Assembly: GCA_022394755.1 (NCBI GenBank) | Contig: JAGFCA010000018.1 | Coordinates: 1-64,000, forward strand | Reading direction: 5' to 3' | Length of the DNA: 64,000 nt | From: Candidatus Poribacteria bacterium | Lineage (GTDB): Bacteria; Poribacteria; WGA-4E; WGA-3G | Shown: positions 25,777 through 34,888 of the stretch, in pieces | How positions within the stretch are numbered: position 1 is the first letter of the stretch | How the letters are laid out: the number at the start of each line of letters is the position of its first letter | Made by a program: the position numbers and the translations under genes | Notes under the pieces: generated by a model | What the model saw: the letters and a program-made list of their open reading frames with translations, nothing else | Database searches by the model: none | Told to the model about the DNA's origin: nothing

Positions 25777-26778
25777 ATGAATAAATCAATAGTCCATAGA
25801 TCATATAGAACTATCCTCATTACCTCCATTCTATTATTACTGGTAATTCGATATGTAAATTCAGAAACTCTAATCGATTCTATCATAGCAATTATAGATT
25901 CACAGCCAATTACGCAAAGTGACCTTATGAATGAATTTCGAATTGAAGGGATTATCAACAGAGGTATAACAAATGAACCGAATGAGGAGGACAAACGAGA
26001 TTATCTGAATCGTATTATTAATCGAAAGTTAGTTCTAAAGGAAGCAGAACATATTGGTATAACGACAATTGATCGTAATGAACAGGTGGTTGACAGATTA
26101 ACTGAGATATCAGGAACATATACGAATAAAAAGGGGTTTAATACTATTCTAAGAACCCAAGGGATAGAAGTAGAAGTTCTTAGACAGTGGATCCATGATA
26201 GTATCGTTTTCGATGATTATTATAAGCTTCAATTTATTAACTCTATTGATAATAGAGAGGTTGACGACTTAGCACCACAATACTTTGAAGCAAATAAGTC
26301 CGATTTTATCGTGCCGGAAAAGGTGACAATGAATTCTATCCGGATTGTATCAACAGAACATGATAAGAAGGAAACACAAATACTTGCTGAGAAAATTATG
26401 GAGCAGTTGAATCAACGGGTTTCATTTAACAAAATTAAGAAGGAGTATCAAACAAATCCTGTTGTTAGTGTTAATGTGGAAACAAATCCAACGGATTCTT
26501 TCTTAGGGGCAATCGTCTCCGAATTGAGACCTTTAGAATATAAAGGACCGATAACAATACCTCAAGGTTATATTATCGTTAAACAGATAAAGAAGATACC
26601 TTCACGGCAAAGACAGTATTCGGAGGTTAAAGTTGAGATTGCCAAATTGATTCGTGAAAAGAAGGCGAAAATTGAATATGAGAAATGGTTAGCTAAACAA
26701 AAATCGAGAATTTCGTGGTACATTTTAGATGAAGCTTTAAATCGAATTTCCAATATCACGATTCCATCAATGAAGTAA
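25777..26778 (+). CDS. SurA-like periplasmic peptidyl-prolyl isomerase
   Basis: 333 aa from ATG 25777; an upstream TTG at 25711 is possible but would put extra residues before the signal sequence. The signal/anchor (about residues 12-28) is followed by the SurA N-terminal chaperone core, which starts IIAIIDSQPITQSDL and continues RIINRKLVLKEAEHIGI. A single parvulin-like domain follows (about 180-285: VTMNSIRIVSTEHD, SFNKIKKEYQ, PITIPQGYIIVKQIK), then a C-terminal helix. SurA-type proteins help outer-membrane proteins fold. A TPR protein gene starts 10 nt downstream, so the two form an operon. Confidence 0.85.
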   Translation: MNKSIVHRSYRTILITSILLLLVIRYVNSETLIDSIIAIIDSQPITQSDLMNEFRIEGIINRGITNEPNEEDKRDYLNRIINRKLVLKEAEHIGITTIDRNEQVVDRLTEISGTYTNKKGFNTILRTQGIEVEVLRQWIHDSIVFDDYYKLQFINSIDNREVDDLAPQYFEANKSDFIVPEKVTMNSIRIVSTEHDKKETQILAEKIMEQLNQRVSFNKIKKEYQTNPVVSVNVETNPTDSFLGAIVSELRPLEYKGPITIPQGYIIVKQIKKIPSRQRQYSEVKVEIAKLIREKKAKIEYEKWLAKQKSRISWYILDEALNRISNITIPSMK

Positions 26779-26788
26779 ATCAATAATT

Positions 26789-28387
26789 ATGTTACGTAAC
26801 CGTATTTTCTTCTATGTTCTATTGTTTATAATTACCCGTTTCACTTTTGCTGAAGTGATCGCTTGGGATATAACTACCTTACCGGATGAAGTTCAAAACC
26901 AACTTAGGAATGTCCAGAAAGTATTTCAAGAAGAGAAATGGAATGAAGTGTATCAGATATATCATTCCATTGGAAAACAGCATCCGGGATTACCAATTGT
27001 TCATATTGGATTAGGGGATGTGTCAGGAAAACTTCGGAATTATGAAAATGCAATTACCTCATTTGAACACGCATTAGAACTGATTTCACAATTCCCACAT
27101 ATAGAACGTATTTTGATTGAACCTACTGTACAAGCCAAACTTGGGACTGCGTATCATCGTAATATGCAGTTGGATAAAGCAGATGAATTTTTTCAGAAAG
27201 CAGTTAAAGGGGCAGGTGAGAATGCTCCAGTGAATTGGTATATTGCATTAGGACAGATAGAGACGGAACGTGGAAACTTGGAACAAGCACGTCGTTACTA
27301 TATCGTAGCAGTTCAACTGGAACCAACCTCAACAACAGCATATAATAATCTTGGATATGTTCTACTCAAGCTGAACCGATATGATGAAGCAGATGCTGTT
27401 TTCCGTGAAGCATATACATTAAATGGAAAACTTCCAAATGCTATCTATGGGAGAGGCGAGGTGGCACGGAAAAGGGATTTGTTTGAGGCAGCTCAAGGTT
27501 ATTATGAAAAGGCGATTACCATTAATCCAGATGAACCGTTATTTTACAAATCACTTGCAGAACTATTTGTAGAAATCGGTGAAGTAAAACAGGCAAACAC
27601 AGCACGTGCCCGGTACAAACAAACATTGGCAAAAGAATATTGGAAGCAGGCACGAGTTTTTATTGAAAAACAACAAGGATCCCCAGCATTAGAATTACTA
27701 CAAAAGGCATTGGAGACTGATGAGACATATATACCTGCTTTGAAAGATTATGCCTTTGTTCAGATGCAACTGAACAATTTGGAAGAAGCAAAGAAGACAT
27801 ACCAACGTGTACTTACCCATGAAACTAATTCACGACAAGCGTTGTTACATATAGGAATGATTGAAGCAAAGTTGGGAAATCATAATAATGCCGAAAAACA
27901 TTACTTGACTTTGATTCAAAGTGATCCTGACTTTATGGATACTTATTCTCAATTAGCAAATCTTCGTAAGGCATTTGGTGACTTAATAGGTACAATTGAA
28001 GCCTATTCAATGGGGATCCGACAAGAGTCATCATGGGCACCAGGTTATTTTTGGCGAGGACAGATTCAACAGCAACGTGGTGAATCAGCAAAAGCGGAAT
28101 CAGATTTCCGTCAGGCAATTAAACTTGCTCCAGATGTCCCATTTCCAAAGAATGCTTTAGCATCACTTCTTGCTGAAGAAAACAGATTGTTGAATGAAGC
28201 ACTGGTTCTTGCACAGGATGTTGTAAAAACAGATAAACGGCCAGCTCATTTAGCTACACTTGCTTATGTATATTATCGTCTAAATATGAATTCTGATGCA
28301 CGTAAAATAATTATTGATGCCAAATCGCAAGATTCTAAGAATCTTCGTATTGAAAAGATCTATACAGAAATCCTGAAAACAGATTAA
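26789..28387 (+). CDS. Periplasmic TPR-repeat protein
   Basis: 532 aa with an N-terminal signal peptide cut near FTFAEV. The rest is a run of about a dozen tetratricopeptide repeats, for example AKLGTAYHRNMQLDKADEFF, AYNNLGYVLLKLNRYDEADA and LKDYAFVQMQLNNLEEAKKT. It is a protein-interaction scaffold, exported by prediction. The gene starts 10 nt after the SurA-like isomerase and is probably co-expressed with it, suggesting an envelope assembly role. No catalytic domain. Confidence 0.88.
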   Translation: MLRNRIFFYVLLFIITRFTFAEVIAWDITTLPDEVQNQLRNVQKVFQEEKWNEVYQIYHSIGKQHPGLPIVHIGLGDVSGKLRNYENAITSFEHALELISQFPHIERILIEPTVQAKLGTAYHRNMQLDKADEFFQKAVKGAGENAPVNWYIALGQIETERGNLEQARRYYIVAVQLEPTSTTAYNNLGYVLLKLNRYDEADAVFREAYTLNGKLPNAIYGRGEVARKRDLFEAAQGYYEKAITINPDEPLFYKSLAELFVEIGEVKQANTARARYKQTLAKEYWKQARVFIEKQQGSPALELLQKALETDETYIPALKDYAFVQMQLNNLEEAKKTYQRVLTHETNSRQALLHIGMIEAKLGNHNNAEKHYLTLIQSDPDFMDTYSQLANLRKAFGDLIGTIEAYSMGIRQESSWAPGYFWRGQIQQQRGESAKAESDFRQAIKLAPDVPFPKNALASLLAEENRLLNEALVLAQDVVKTDKRPAHLATLAYVYYRLNMNSDARKIIIDAKSQDSKNLRIEKIYTEILKTD

Positions 28388-28616
28388 TTATAATTGTCTA
28401 AATCGCTGTAACAGTAGACATATACTATTCTTCTATTTTCCATAATTATATAATTGAATTATAAGTTGAAGTATAGTATAATTGTAAAGAACTTGTGTAT
28501 TACATAAAATTCGTATAGAGCAGCTCATGAACTGCTTTATTCTGTTAGAGATTTACTAACATTAGGTAAGTAAATCTGAAATTTATTTTCTATAGAAAAG
28601 AAAAGGAGCATTAACA
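28388..28616. other. Short AT-rich intergenic region
   Basis: No gene or repeat seen. It ends with GAAAAGGAGC, a ribosome site six to seven bases before the ATG of the cytochrome P460-like gene. Confidence 0.4.
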
Positions 28617-29405
28617 ATGCTAAGATATCAAGTGCTCTTGATTACAGTCTTAATATTTTCAGTAGCATTCATGGCGTGTGACCGTACTCAAGACATGTTA
28701 GAAGAAGTTATGATGGATCCAGAACCAGAGATGGTGGAGCCAGAAGAAGAGATGGAGATGGTCATGGAAATGGCTATGCACCATTCATGGGCAAGTGTTG
28801 AACTTGATGCCCCAATGATGACTGTTGAAGAAGCTGCCGCTGCCATGAATGCAGCAGGAACCGGTCAAGCACACGGCACTGGTCCCCGTACTGTATATTT
28901 CAACGAAGCCGCAGCTATGGCGAATATGACTGAAGGCGATAAAATGTATCCTGTTGGATCCATTATTGTCAAGGAAGTCTTTGGTGAAGGTGACATGGCA
29001 GATCAAGTAGTTCATGTTGCCACGATGGCAAAAACCGATGATCCAATGTATGCCGAACGTGGTGGATGGATTTATGGTGTTGGAGGAAATAACCTCGCCA
29101 TTGCAGACAGTGTTGGATGTGACAAATGTCATGCGAAGGCTGGTGAAGGCAATGATTATGTCTTTGTGTCATTGAAGGCTGATGCCGGAATGGAAGGTGA
29201 AACTGATGCCGGAATGGAAGGTGAAACCGATGCCGGTATGGATGCTGAAGCCGACGATGGCATGGTCGACGATGGCATGGCCGATGATGGCATGGCCGAC
29301 GATGGCATGGCCGACGATGGTATGGCCGATGATGGTATGGAAGGTGAAACTGAAGCCGGAAACGGCGAAGGTGAAACTGAAGCCGGAAACGGCGAAGGTC
29401 AGTAG
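28617..29405 (+). CDS. Cytochrome P460-like lipoprotein with an acidic Met/Asp repeat tail
   Basis: 262 aa. The lipobox FMAC places the mature N-terminus at Cys21. A Met/Glu-rich segment (about 27-54) leads to a cytochrome P460-type domain (about 90-178): YPVGSIIVKEVF, VVHVATMAKTDDPMYAERGG, and the haem motif Cys168-Asp-Lys-Cys171-His172, then GNDYVFV. P460 family members bind c-type haem with an extra Lys link and often oxidise hydroxylamine, or detoxify NO or peroxide; the substrate here is unknown. The C-terminal 75 residues are tandem repeats (GMEGETDA, then ADDGM several times, then EAGNGEGET). They are very acidic and methionine-rich, which may bind metal. A strong terminator follows. 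Confidence 0.82.
   Translation: MLRYQVLLITVLIFSVAFMACDRTQDMLEEVMMDPEPEMVEPEEEMEMVMEMAMHHSWASVELDAPMMTVEEAAAAMNAAGTGQAHGTGPRTVYFNEAAAMANMTEGDKMYPVGSIIVKEVFGEGDMADQVVHVATMAKTDDPMYAERGGWIYGVGGNNLAIADSVGCDKCHAKAGEGNDYVFVSLKADAGMEGETDAGMEGETDAGMDAEADDGMVDDGMADDGMADDGMADDGMADDGMEGETEAGNGEGETEAGNGEGQ
29182..29400. repeat. Coding tandem repeats (24-bp and 15-bp units)
   Basis: Within the P460-like gene, a 24-bp unit around GCCGGAATGGAAGGTGAAAC occurs at 29182-29232. A 15-bp unit GATGGCATGGCCGAC then repeats with small changes at about 29262-29336, and a 24-bp unit GAAGGTGAAACTGAAGCCGG repeats twice near 29340-29395. Small differences between units suggest slippage-driven length change. Confidence 0.8.
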
Positions 29406-29426
29406 TCTTTTCCTATCATAAAGAAT

Positions 29427-29475
29427 AAAAACGGATTAGCAACGACACTTAGTTGATGCTAATCCGTTTTCTTTT
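29427..29475 (+). terminator. Rho-independent terminator after the P460-like gene
   Basis: Perfect 14-bp inverted repeat AAAACGGATTAGCA/TGCTAATCCGTTTT with a 15-nt loop, followed by CTTTT. It sits 22 nt after the stop codon. Confidence 0.88.
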
Positions 29476-30358
29476 AATCTGTAGATTTTATTCGTTTCAA
29501 ATCACGTATAGTAGTTAAAGTTTATTATCCAAATTCTAATTGATATGTATGTATGTATTATTCACTTTAGAAAACAGTTAATTTACGTCAATGTAATTTC
29601 TAAAAACAGTACCTTCCTCGAATCAGGAATCAGAATCAACGGAATGAATGACATTTAGTCATTCACCGGGGTGTTCCCGGGATTCAAGATAGTGTATAAA
29701 CCAGTCTTCTATAAACATTCCGTCACTACCAAATCTGGAATCAGAACCAACAGCATGAATGTCATTTAGACATTCTGCGTGTATTAATGTGAGTATGATA
29801 AGGCTGAGACCACAATATAACAGTTTGTGGTTCAAAGAGTCAGGATTTGGAATCCCTCTTACAAGGGGCAGAATTCATAACTTATATCATTTTCAATTGA
29901 TAGATTTACATTATGACTTACATGATACGAGGGTTATCATATACTTATTATGAGTCCCATACGGACGGAATGTCTATAGAAAAATTTGTTGATACAAAAT
30001 CTTGAGTCCACATAGGGACGGAATGTTTATTGAATACCTTTTTAAATAAATTGGCTGTACCGATCTGCTATTAATGTAGACAAATTAAGTGAAATTGGTA
30101 TTATATGAGCGCTTGTAAGAGGTCTCAATTGTAGAAGCTATGAACCAATAGTATGAATCCCAAGGATTGACATTACTACAAAGGAGAATTGCTGTACGAG
30201 TTGTTGTTTTATTTGGATGGTTATTATCTATTGGAATGGGTTCAGTGCTTTCTTGAGTGTGTCGTCGTTTGTTTGCAATCGCACATCTGGCAGTTGTACG
30301 AGAAAGTATAGAGCTTGATGGATTGGTTGTAAGGAATACCCTTTTGTTTATTAAATAT
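29476..30358. other. Intergenic repeat-bearing region
   Basis: Holds reverse-orientation copies of the dispersed modules: GAATCAGGAATCAGAATCAA near 29620, ATGACATTTAGTCATTC near 29646 and GGAATCAGAACCAACAGCATG near 29738. Two direct copies of GAGTCC..A(T/G)..GGACGGAATGT occur near 29951 and 30003. At 30160-30395 a frame with internal stops shows some gene-like composition but no recognisable product. No intact gene. Confidence 0.5.
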
Positions 30359-30386
30359 AAAAGCCGTGTAGAATTACACGGCTTTT
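30359..30386 (-). terminator. Rho-independent terminator of the TIG-domain lipoprotein gene
   Basis: Perfect 12-bp stem AAAAGCCGTGTA/TACACGGCTTTT with a 4-nt loop, placed 27 nt after the stop codon of the gene at 30413-31339 (minus strand). The T-rich side is present on both strands, so it could work both ways. Confidence 0.85.
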
Positions 30387-30412
30387 ATATTTAAATACGG
30401 TATATAGACAGT

Positions 30413-31339
30413 CTATTTATCGCCCCAAGCAGGACCACGCCTAATCCATAAACGTTGACCAACACTCAACCTTGTTCTATCAAAGATATAGTCATCTTGG
30501 TTTCCAGCGACTAACCGTGTCCATTTCTCTGGATCGTCGAAAATCTCAGGTCGTGCGGCTATATATTTTAGTGCTGCTTCACCATTTTCTTCTTGAATAT
30601 CCTCTTCTTGAACTATATATCTGTCAACAGGTTCTGGACTTGTTGTGCTAAAACTGAAACTGTAATCACTTGCAAGTGGATTATTTGCCATATCAGTTGC
30701 ACCAGAGACAGTAACAGTATACATACGTCCTGCACGCATTGGCATATCTGCGGTAAATGTAACAGAATCTCCACTTCCACTTACTGTACCACTAAGCATA
30801 CCTTCTGCAGGTTCACTTAATGATTCTTCGGTTTTTGTGACTGCAACCTGAACATTTACACTATTTGTATTGACAGGTTCACTAAAGGTGATTGAAAAAG
30901 TATCTCTAATGTTGAGAGAGTCTTCATATTCAGATAATACCGTACCGTCTGCTGGATCAGTGCTTGTTACCGTTGGAGGTGTAGCATCTTTATATGTAAA
31001 CTTTTGACTAAGAGTAACAGGTGTATCAGGTTTTCCATTATTTGTAATAACAACACTTACCGATTCTCCAGCAGTTCCCTCTGGGGTAACGACAGTAACC
31101 ATTGTGGCACTTGAAGTAGTTGCACTAAGACCTTTTACATTTCCGAATGTGACAGTTACACCATTTTTGGTATCAAAATTTTCGCCAGTAATCTGGACAG
31201 ATGTGCCACCAGATTCAGGTCCTTCAGTCGGTGTCATACCAGTTGGTGCTGGTTCTGGATTACACCCTCCACAGCCAAGCATCCATACACAGACAATTCC
31301 CAGGATAGCATAAACGGCTATATTTCTGTGTTTATTCAT
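30413..31339 (-). CDS. Lipoprotein with TIG, Big_5-type Ig and LysM-like domains
   Basis: 308 aa. The lipobox LGC gives a lipid-anchored Cys23. Residues 31-117 form an IPT/TIG Ig-like domain (PTEGPESGGTSVQITGENF). Residues 118-232 form an SbsA/Big_5 Ig-like domain (TSTDPADGTVL, ITFSEPVN, MYTVTVSGATDMANN). Residues 240-302 resemble a diverged LysM/FimV-type module, YIVQEEDIQEENGEAALKYI then EKWTRLVAGNQDDYIFDRTRL and VGQRLWI. This combination suits a cell-surface protein that could contact peptidoglycan. Single-gene unit with its own terminator. Confidence 0.82.
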   Translation of the reverse strand: MNKHRNIAVYAILGIVCVWMLGCGGCNPEPAPTGMTPTEGPESGGTSVQITGENFDTKNGVTVTFGNVKGLSATTSSATMVTVVTPEGTAGESVSVVITNNGKPDTPVTLSQKFTYKDATPPTVTSTDPADGTVLSEYEDSLNIRDTFSITFSEPVNTNSVNVQVAVTKTEESLSEPAEGMLSGTVSGSGDSVTFTADMPMRAGRMYTVTVSGATDMANNPLASDYSFSFSTTSPEPVDRYIVQEEDIQEENGEAALKYIAARPEIFDDPEKWTRLVAGNQDDYIFDRTRLSVGQRLWIRRGPAWGDK

Positions 31340-31508
31340 TAATCGCTTCTCCTTATGATCAGGAACATGCCTGTTCCATCAAACAATAAATCAATTCATC
31401 CAACCTTAGGACATCACGCATCAAGTTGTTGTAAGGGTATGTAAGCAACGTCCAATAATCCCAATTTTTTAAAATTATACATGCAAACTGATGGTATTGT
31501 CAACTTTT

Positions 31509-32363
31509 TTATTCCTCACCACGCCATGTTGTCCGCTTTAATGGATCGTGTACATTAACAGCCAACTCAGGACCGAACTTTTCTATTCCTAATCGAACTG
31601 TATCACCGTCCCCGACATCAGTGAGTGCTTCATGATGTGTACCAGTTGAGACGACATCCCCAGGTTCTAATGCTATTACATTTGTTATTTCAACCAATAA
31701 TTCGGGGACAAATCGCGCCATAGAGTTAGTAGAAAAATCGTGTTGTAAACGGTCATTAATCCAGAGTTTTACATCAAGAGTATTTGGATCAGATACTTCA
31801 TCAGCAGTGACGAGTGCGGGACCCATAGGTGCGAAGGTATGCCAACTCTTCCCTAAGAAGAAACCACCATGCAGACCTCGAGCAGACACATCAATAAATT
31901 GTGTATAACCGAACACGTGATCAAGTGCATTTTCTTGAGTGAGATGTTTTGCAGGTTTTCCAATAACAAGTGCTAACTCAGGTTCAAAATGGAATACGCC
32001 TACATCTGCAGTGGGAAGTTCAACAGTATTTTTTGTTGGAATAATACTGTTTGGAGATTTTAGAAATGCATTAAATTCCAATCTTGTTGGACTATCTGGT
32101 TCAATGTAATTCCCAGCCATACAAACCAGTTGTCCAGGTTTTGGTAGTGGTGGTTTAAGTTCAACTGAGTCAAGTTGAACACCATCATTATTTTGAACAG
32201 TGTTTTCGATAATGGGTTTCAGGTCATTGAAATTCTCAATTACCATCTGAATAAGTTCTTGTGGTGTATGGTATGAAATATCACTGACAGCTTCAGAAAT
32301 GTCAACAATAGAATCTCCAGTAATTATACCGAGATTATAGTCATTAAAAAAAGCAAGTTTCAT
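31509..32363 (-). CDS. Fumarylacetoacetate hydrolase (FAH) family protein
   Basis: 284 aa. C-terminal FAH domain (about 75-275) with FHFEPELALVIGK (metal Glu pair), YTQFIDVSARG (metal Asp), FAPMGPALVTADEV and EPGDVVSTGTHHE. Members cleave or hydrate beta-diketo or 2-keto acids and often close oxidative sugar-acid or aromatic pathways. It starts 6 nt after the stop of the Gfo/Idh gene at 32370, with AGGAG in the junction, so the two are translated together. With the DlgD-like gene nearby, a sugar-acid pathway is the likely setting (inference). Confidence 0.9.
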   Translation of the reverse strand: MKLAFFNDYNLGIITGDSIVDISEAVSDISYHTPQELIQMVIENFNDLKPIIENTVQNNDGVQLDSVELKPPLPKPGQLVCMAGNYIEPDSPTRLEFNAFLKSPNSIIPTKNTVELPTADVGVFHFEPELALVIGKPAKHLTQENALDHVFGYTQFIDVSARGLHGGFFLGKSWHTFAPMGPALVTADEVSDPNTLDVKLWINDRLQHDFSTNSMARFVPELLVEITNVIALEPGDVVSTGTHHEALTDVGDGDTVRLGIEKFGPELAVNVHDPLKRTTWRGEE

Positions 32364-32369
32364 TCAGTT

Positions 32370-33488
32370 TTATGCTCCTGTAGTAAGACGTTTTTTAAGT
32401 GGATGGTATCGTTTTTCCAAGGGAAGTTGTACCTTCTTATTTGTAAAATGTGATGTGTAAGTGGCACTAACACACTCGAGAGATGTGATAGCGTTTTGTC
32501 CACCGAGTTCAGGTTGGGTTCCATTTTTGATAGCGTCCCGTATATTCTTTGTACTCCAGATTGTGTGGCGAGACTTCCACGACTTTCCAGATATGATAAA
32601 TTCAGATGGATCAAGTTCTAATAACTCCCAATCAGGAGTATACTGTGCAAAGGACACATCAAAAGGACAGTACCACAATTCATCAAAACCTGTAGTAGGG
32701 TTTGGTTTTATCATGAGTTGTCCATTCGATCCGAGTAGATGTGGTCCCATCATCCAACCGTGTCTTTGTATTCTTGGGTAGAGTTCCATAATACCGTATG
32801 TGCTACTTGATCCACCAATATGAATTAACATGGTATCACCAGCAACTATACCATTATCACGGCGGTCTGATGTACATAATTTACTACTGTGCATTATATC
32901 TGCAGTAGTAACGTCATGCCCATTGTAAGTGATATGTGCTTGTATCCAGGAGATTCCGTTCATGAAGAAGTCCATCTCGTCAAAGTAGTGGACTCCCATT
33001 TCCATGAGTTCAAAACCTGCTTCTCGTCCTTTCCCGACTTCTCGTATGGAACGTAACTCACCAATTATTCCTGATTCAATCAGAGTTTTGGCATGTCGAA
33101 ACAAAGGCGTAAATCGGAATTGGTGGCTAACAGCTAAATGGACTTGTGCATTACTACATGCCTTTAGCATTTTATCAGCAGTTTCTAAATCTACAGACAA
33201 CGGTTTTTCACATAATACATGAACCCCATTTTCAGCTGCAGCGATTGTAATTGGGGCATGTAATGGTGCATGTGTACAGACGCTGACAATATCAAGGTTT
33301 TCTTGTGACAACATCTCCTCATAGTCGGTATATCGATTCTGAATATTAAATTCGTCAGCACGGTTATTTAGTGCATTCGTATTAATGTCACATAATGATA
33401 TGAGTTCAATATTGTCTAATCCGTCGTATGCTGCAGCGTGGCTTTTACTAATTCCGCCGCATCCAACGATACCTGCACGTAGTGTCAT
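32370..33488 (-). CDS. Gfo/Idh/MocA family oxidoreductase
   Basis: 372 aa. Rossmann motif GCGGISKSH, EKP motif in HVLCEKPLS, catalytic-domain segment HQFRFTPLFRHAKTL and MEMGVHYFDEMDFF. NAD(P)-dependent sugar or polyol dehydrogenase; substrate unknown. Downstream, 6 nt away, is the FAH hydrolase; upstream, 72 nt away, is the DlgD-like reductase. The three form a probable operon. Confidence 0.92.
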   Translation of the reverse strand: MTLRAGIVGCGGISKSHAAAYDGLDNIELISLCDINTNALNNRADEFNIQNRYTDYEEMLSQENLDIVSVCTHAPLHAPITIAAAENGVHVLCEKPLSVDLETADKMLKACSNAQVHLAVSHQFRFTPLFRHAKTLIESGIIGELRSIREVGKGREAGFELMEMGVHYFDEMDFFMNGISWIQAHITYNGHDVTTADIMHSSKLCTSDRRDNGIVAGDTMLIHIGGSSSTYGIMELYPRIQRHGWMMGPHLLGSNGQLMIKPNPTTGFDELWYCPFDVSFAQYTPDWELLELDPSEFIISGKSWKSRHTIWSTKNIRDAIKNGTQPELGGQNAITSLECVSATYTSHFTNKKVQLPLEKRYHPLKKRLTTGA

Positions 33489-33560
33489 TTTGATTAAGAA
33501 GTTTGCGTATAATTAATAATTCTTGATTATTTTGTCAGTATAACTAAACGGAAATATTGA

Positions 33561-34577
33561 CTATGGTATATCTGTCATCATAGCTTGTAATGCTTCCCAT
33601 TGTGTTTCATCAACAATAACACCTTTTTCAAGACTCTCTTTTCGTGTTCGTAACATACCTTCACCAGGATAACGTACATCTTCATTTTCATTTAATGGTG
33701 TAGCTGTATGGAAATCTTTGATTATTGCGTCTACAGTGTCGTTTAAAATTGATTTCCCTGCGATACCTGTGGCATCAACAGCTATATAAACTTGAGAGAC
33801 AGCATATTCTGAAGATTGTTGACCTATCTGATGTGTTGCTTGTCCTCCTGCGATTATGGCAGCCATCATATCAAGAACCAGAGCCAGACCGGAACCTTTC
33901 CAGTAACCTATTGGAACTGCTCTTTGTGAAGTGAGAATTTCACCAGGATTAATAGTTAGATTCCCTTGGGAATCATATCCTCCAGGTAATGGAAGTTGTT
34001 TGTCTTGTATTTTGAGTACTTCTAATTTTCCATTGGAATATTGGCTCATTGCCATATCAAGGAGAATATGTCCATCTTTCCTCGGAATAGCAATTGCTAA
34101 AGGATTATTCCCTATTTTCTTATCAGCAGAACCCCATGGTGGCATGAGTTTTGTGGTGTTTGTCCAGCAAATCCCAATATAACCTGCTTCAGCAGCTTGT
34201 AGTGCATAAGCACCACCGCGCATCCAATGGTTTGTGTTTGAGAGACCAACACAACCTATGGTATTTTCGGCAGCAATTTCCATTGCACGTTGTATACATA
34301 AGTGTGCATTAACTAAACCTACTCCCATCTTACCATCCCACTGTTCAAGTGCTCCAAGACTGGTTATTCTCTCTGGTTGTGCGTTGTAATCAATCTGTTT
34401 ACTTTTCAATCCTGAAACAAATCCAGGGAACCGATTGAGACCGTGTGAATATATCCCGTCACGTTGATTTTCTGCGAACAATTTAGCACATAATTTTGCC
34501 TTGTCACCAGTAAAACCGACCGCAGATAAGACACGATAGAATTCATCATTTAAAGATTGAAAAGGTACTCGCAGCAT
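33561..34577 (-). CDS. dlgD: 2,3-diketo-L-gulonate reductase-like (malate/L-lactate dehydrogenase family)
   Basis: 338 aa from ATG 34577 (MLRVPFQSL). Matches the Ldh_2/YlbC/YiaK fold throughout and looks closest to E. coli YiaK/DlgD by memory: GVYSHG-like GIYSHGLNRFPGF, RITSLGALEQWDGK, NTNHWMRGGAYALQAAE, YIGICWTNTTKLMPPWG, GYWKGSGLALVLDMMAA. It reduces a diketo sugar acid with NADH; the catalytic His lies in NHW. Substrate assignment to 2,3-diketo-L-gulonate is by similarity and could differ. It opens the probable operon with Gfo/Idh and FAH genes. Confidence 0.88.
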   Translation of the reverse strand: MLRVPFQSLNDEFYRVLSAVGFTGDKAKLCAKLFAENQRDGIYSHGLNRFPGFVSGLKSKQIDYNAQPERITSLGALEQWDGKMGVGLVNAHLCIQRAMEIAAENTIGCVGLSNTNHWMRGGAYALQAAEAGYIGICWTNTTKLMPPWGSADKKIGNNPLAIAIPRKDGHILLDMAMSQYSNGKLEVLKIQDKQLPLPGGYDSQGNLTINPGEILTSQRAVPIGYWKGSGLALVLDMMAAIIAGGQATHQIGQQSSEYAVSQVYIAVDATGIAGKSILNDTVDAIIKDFHTATPLNENEDVRYPGEGMLRTRKESLEKGVIVDETQWEALQAMMTDIP

Positions 34578-34888
34578 AGACGTATTCCTTTGATTGATGG
34601 TTGATATTATTATGCCTAATGTCTTCGAATAAAGCAAGTGACTTTTGGATGTGAAACTAATAAAAAATAAGATTAGATTGATTTATGTAATTCCGAGTCT
34701 ATACGATTTTTTAATATAATTCCCATCTACATGTTCCCGATGTATATGGTTTCTATTGACGTTTCTTTTATATGAATATTGGTAAATGTTAAGGAGGGAT
34801 TTTATAGACTTGCTGTTCTTACGTACACAGTTTAGCACGTATTAGTGAAGTATAAAGAATGTATAAGTAGTTTTGTTGATATATTACA
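34578..34888. other. Intergenic region, nothing recognised
   Basis: 311 AT-rich bases. Beyond the likely promoter of the DlgD-like gene near 34600-34660, I see no repeat, RNA or gene. Confidence 0.4.

Noticed and set aside
29759..29953. Open frame of 64 codons
   Set aside because: Covers dispersed repeat modules and lacks a start signal.
30160..30395. Frame reading RRIAVRVVVLFGWLLSIGMG, then TGA, then a gene-like stretch
   Set aside because: Stops on both sides and one inside, no start, no family match. Selenocysteine decoding has no support here (no SECIS-like hairpin seen right after the TGA).
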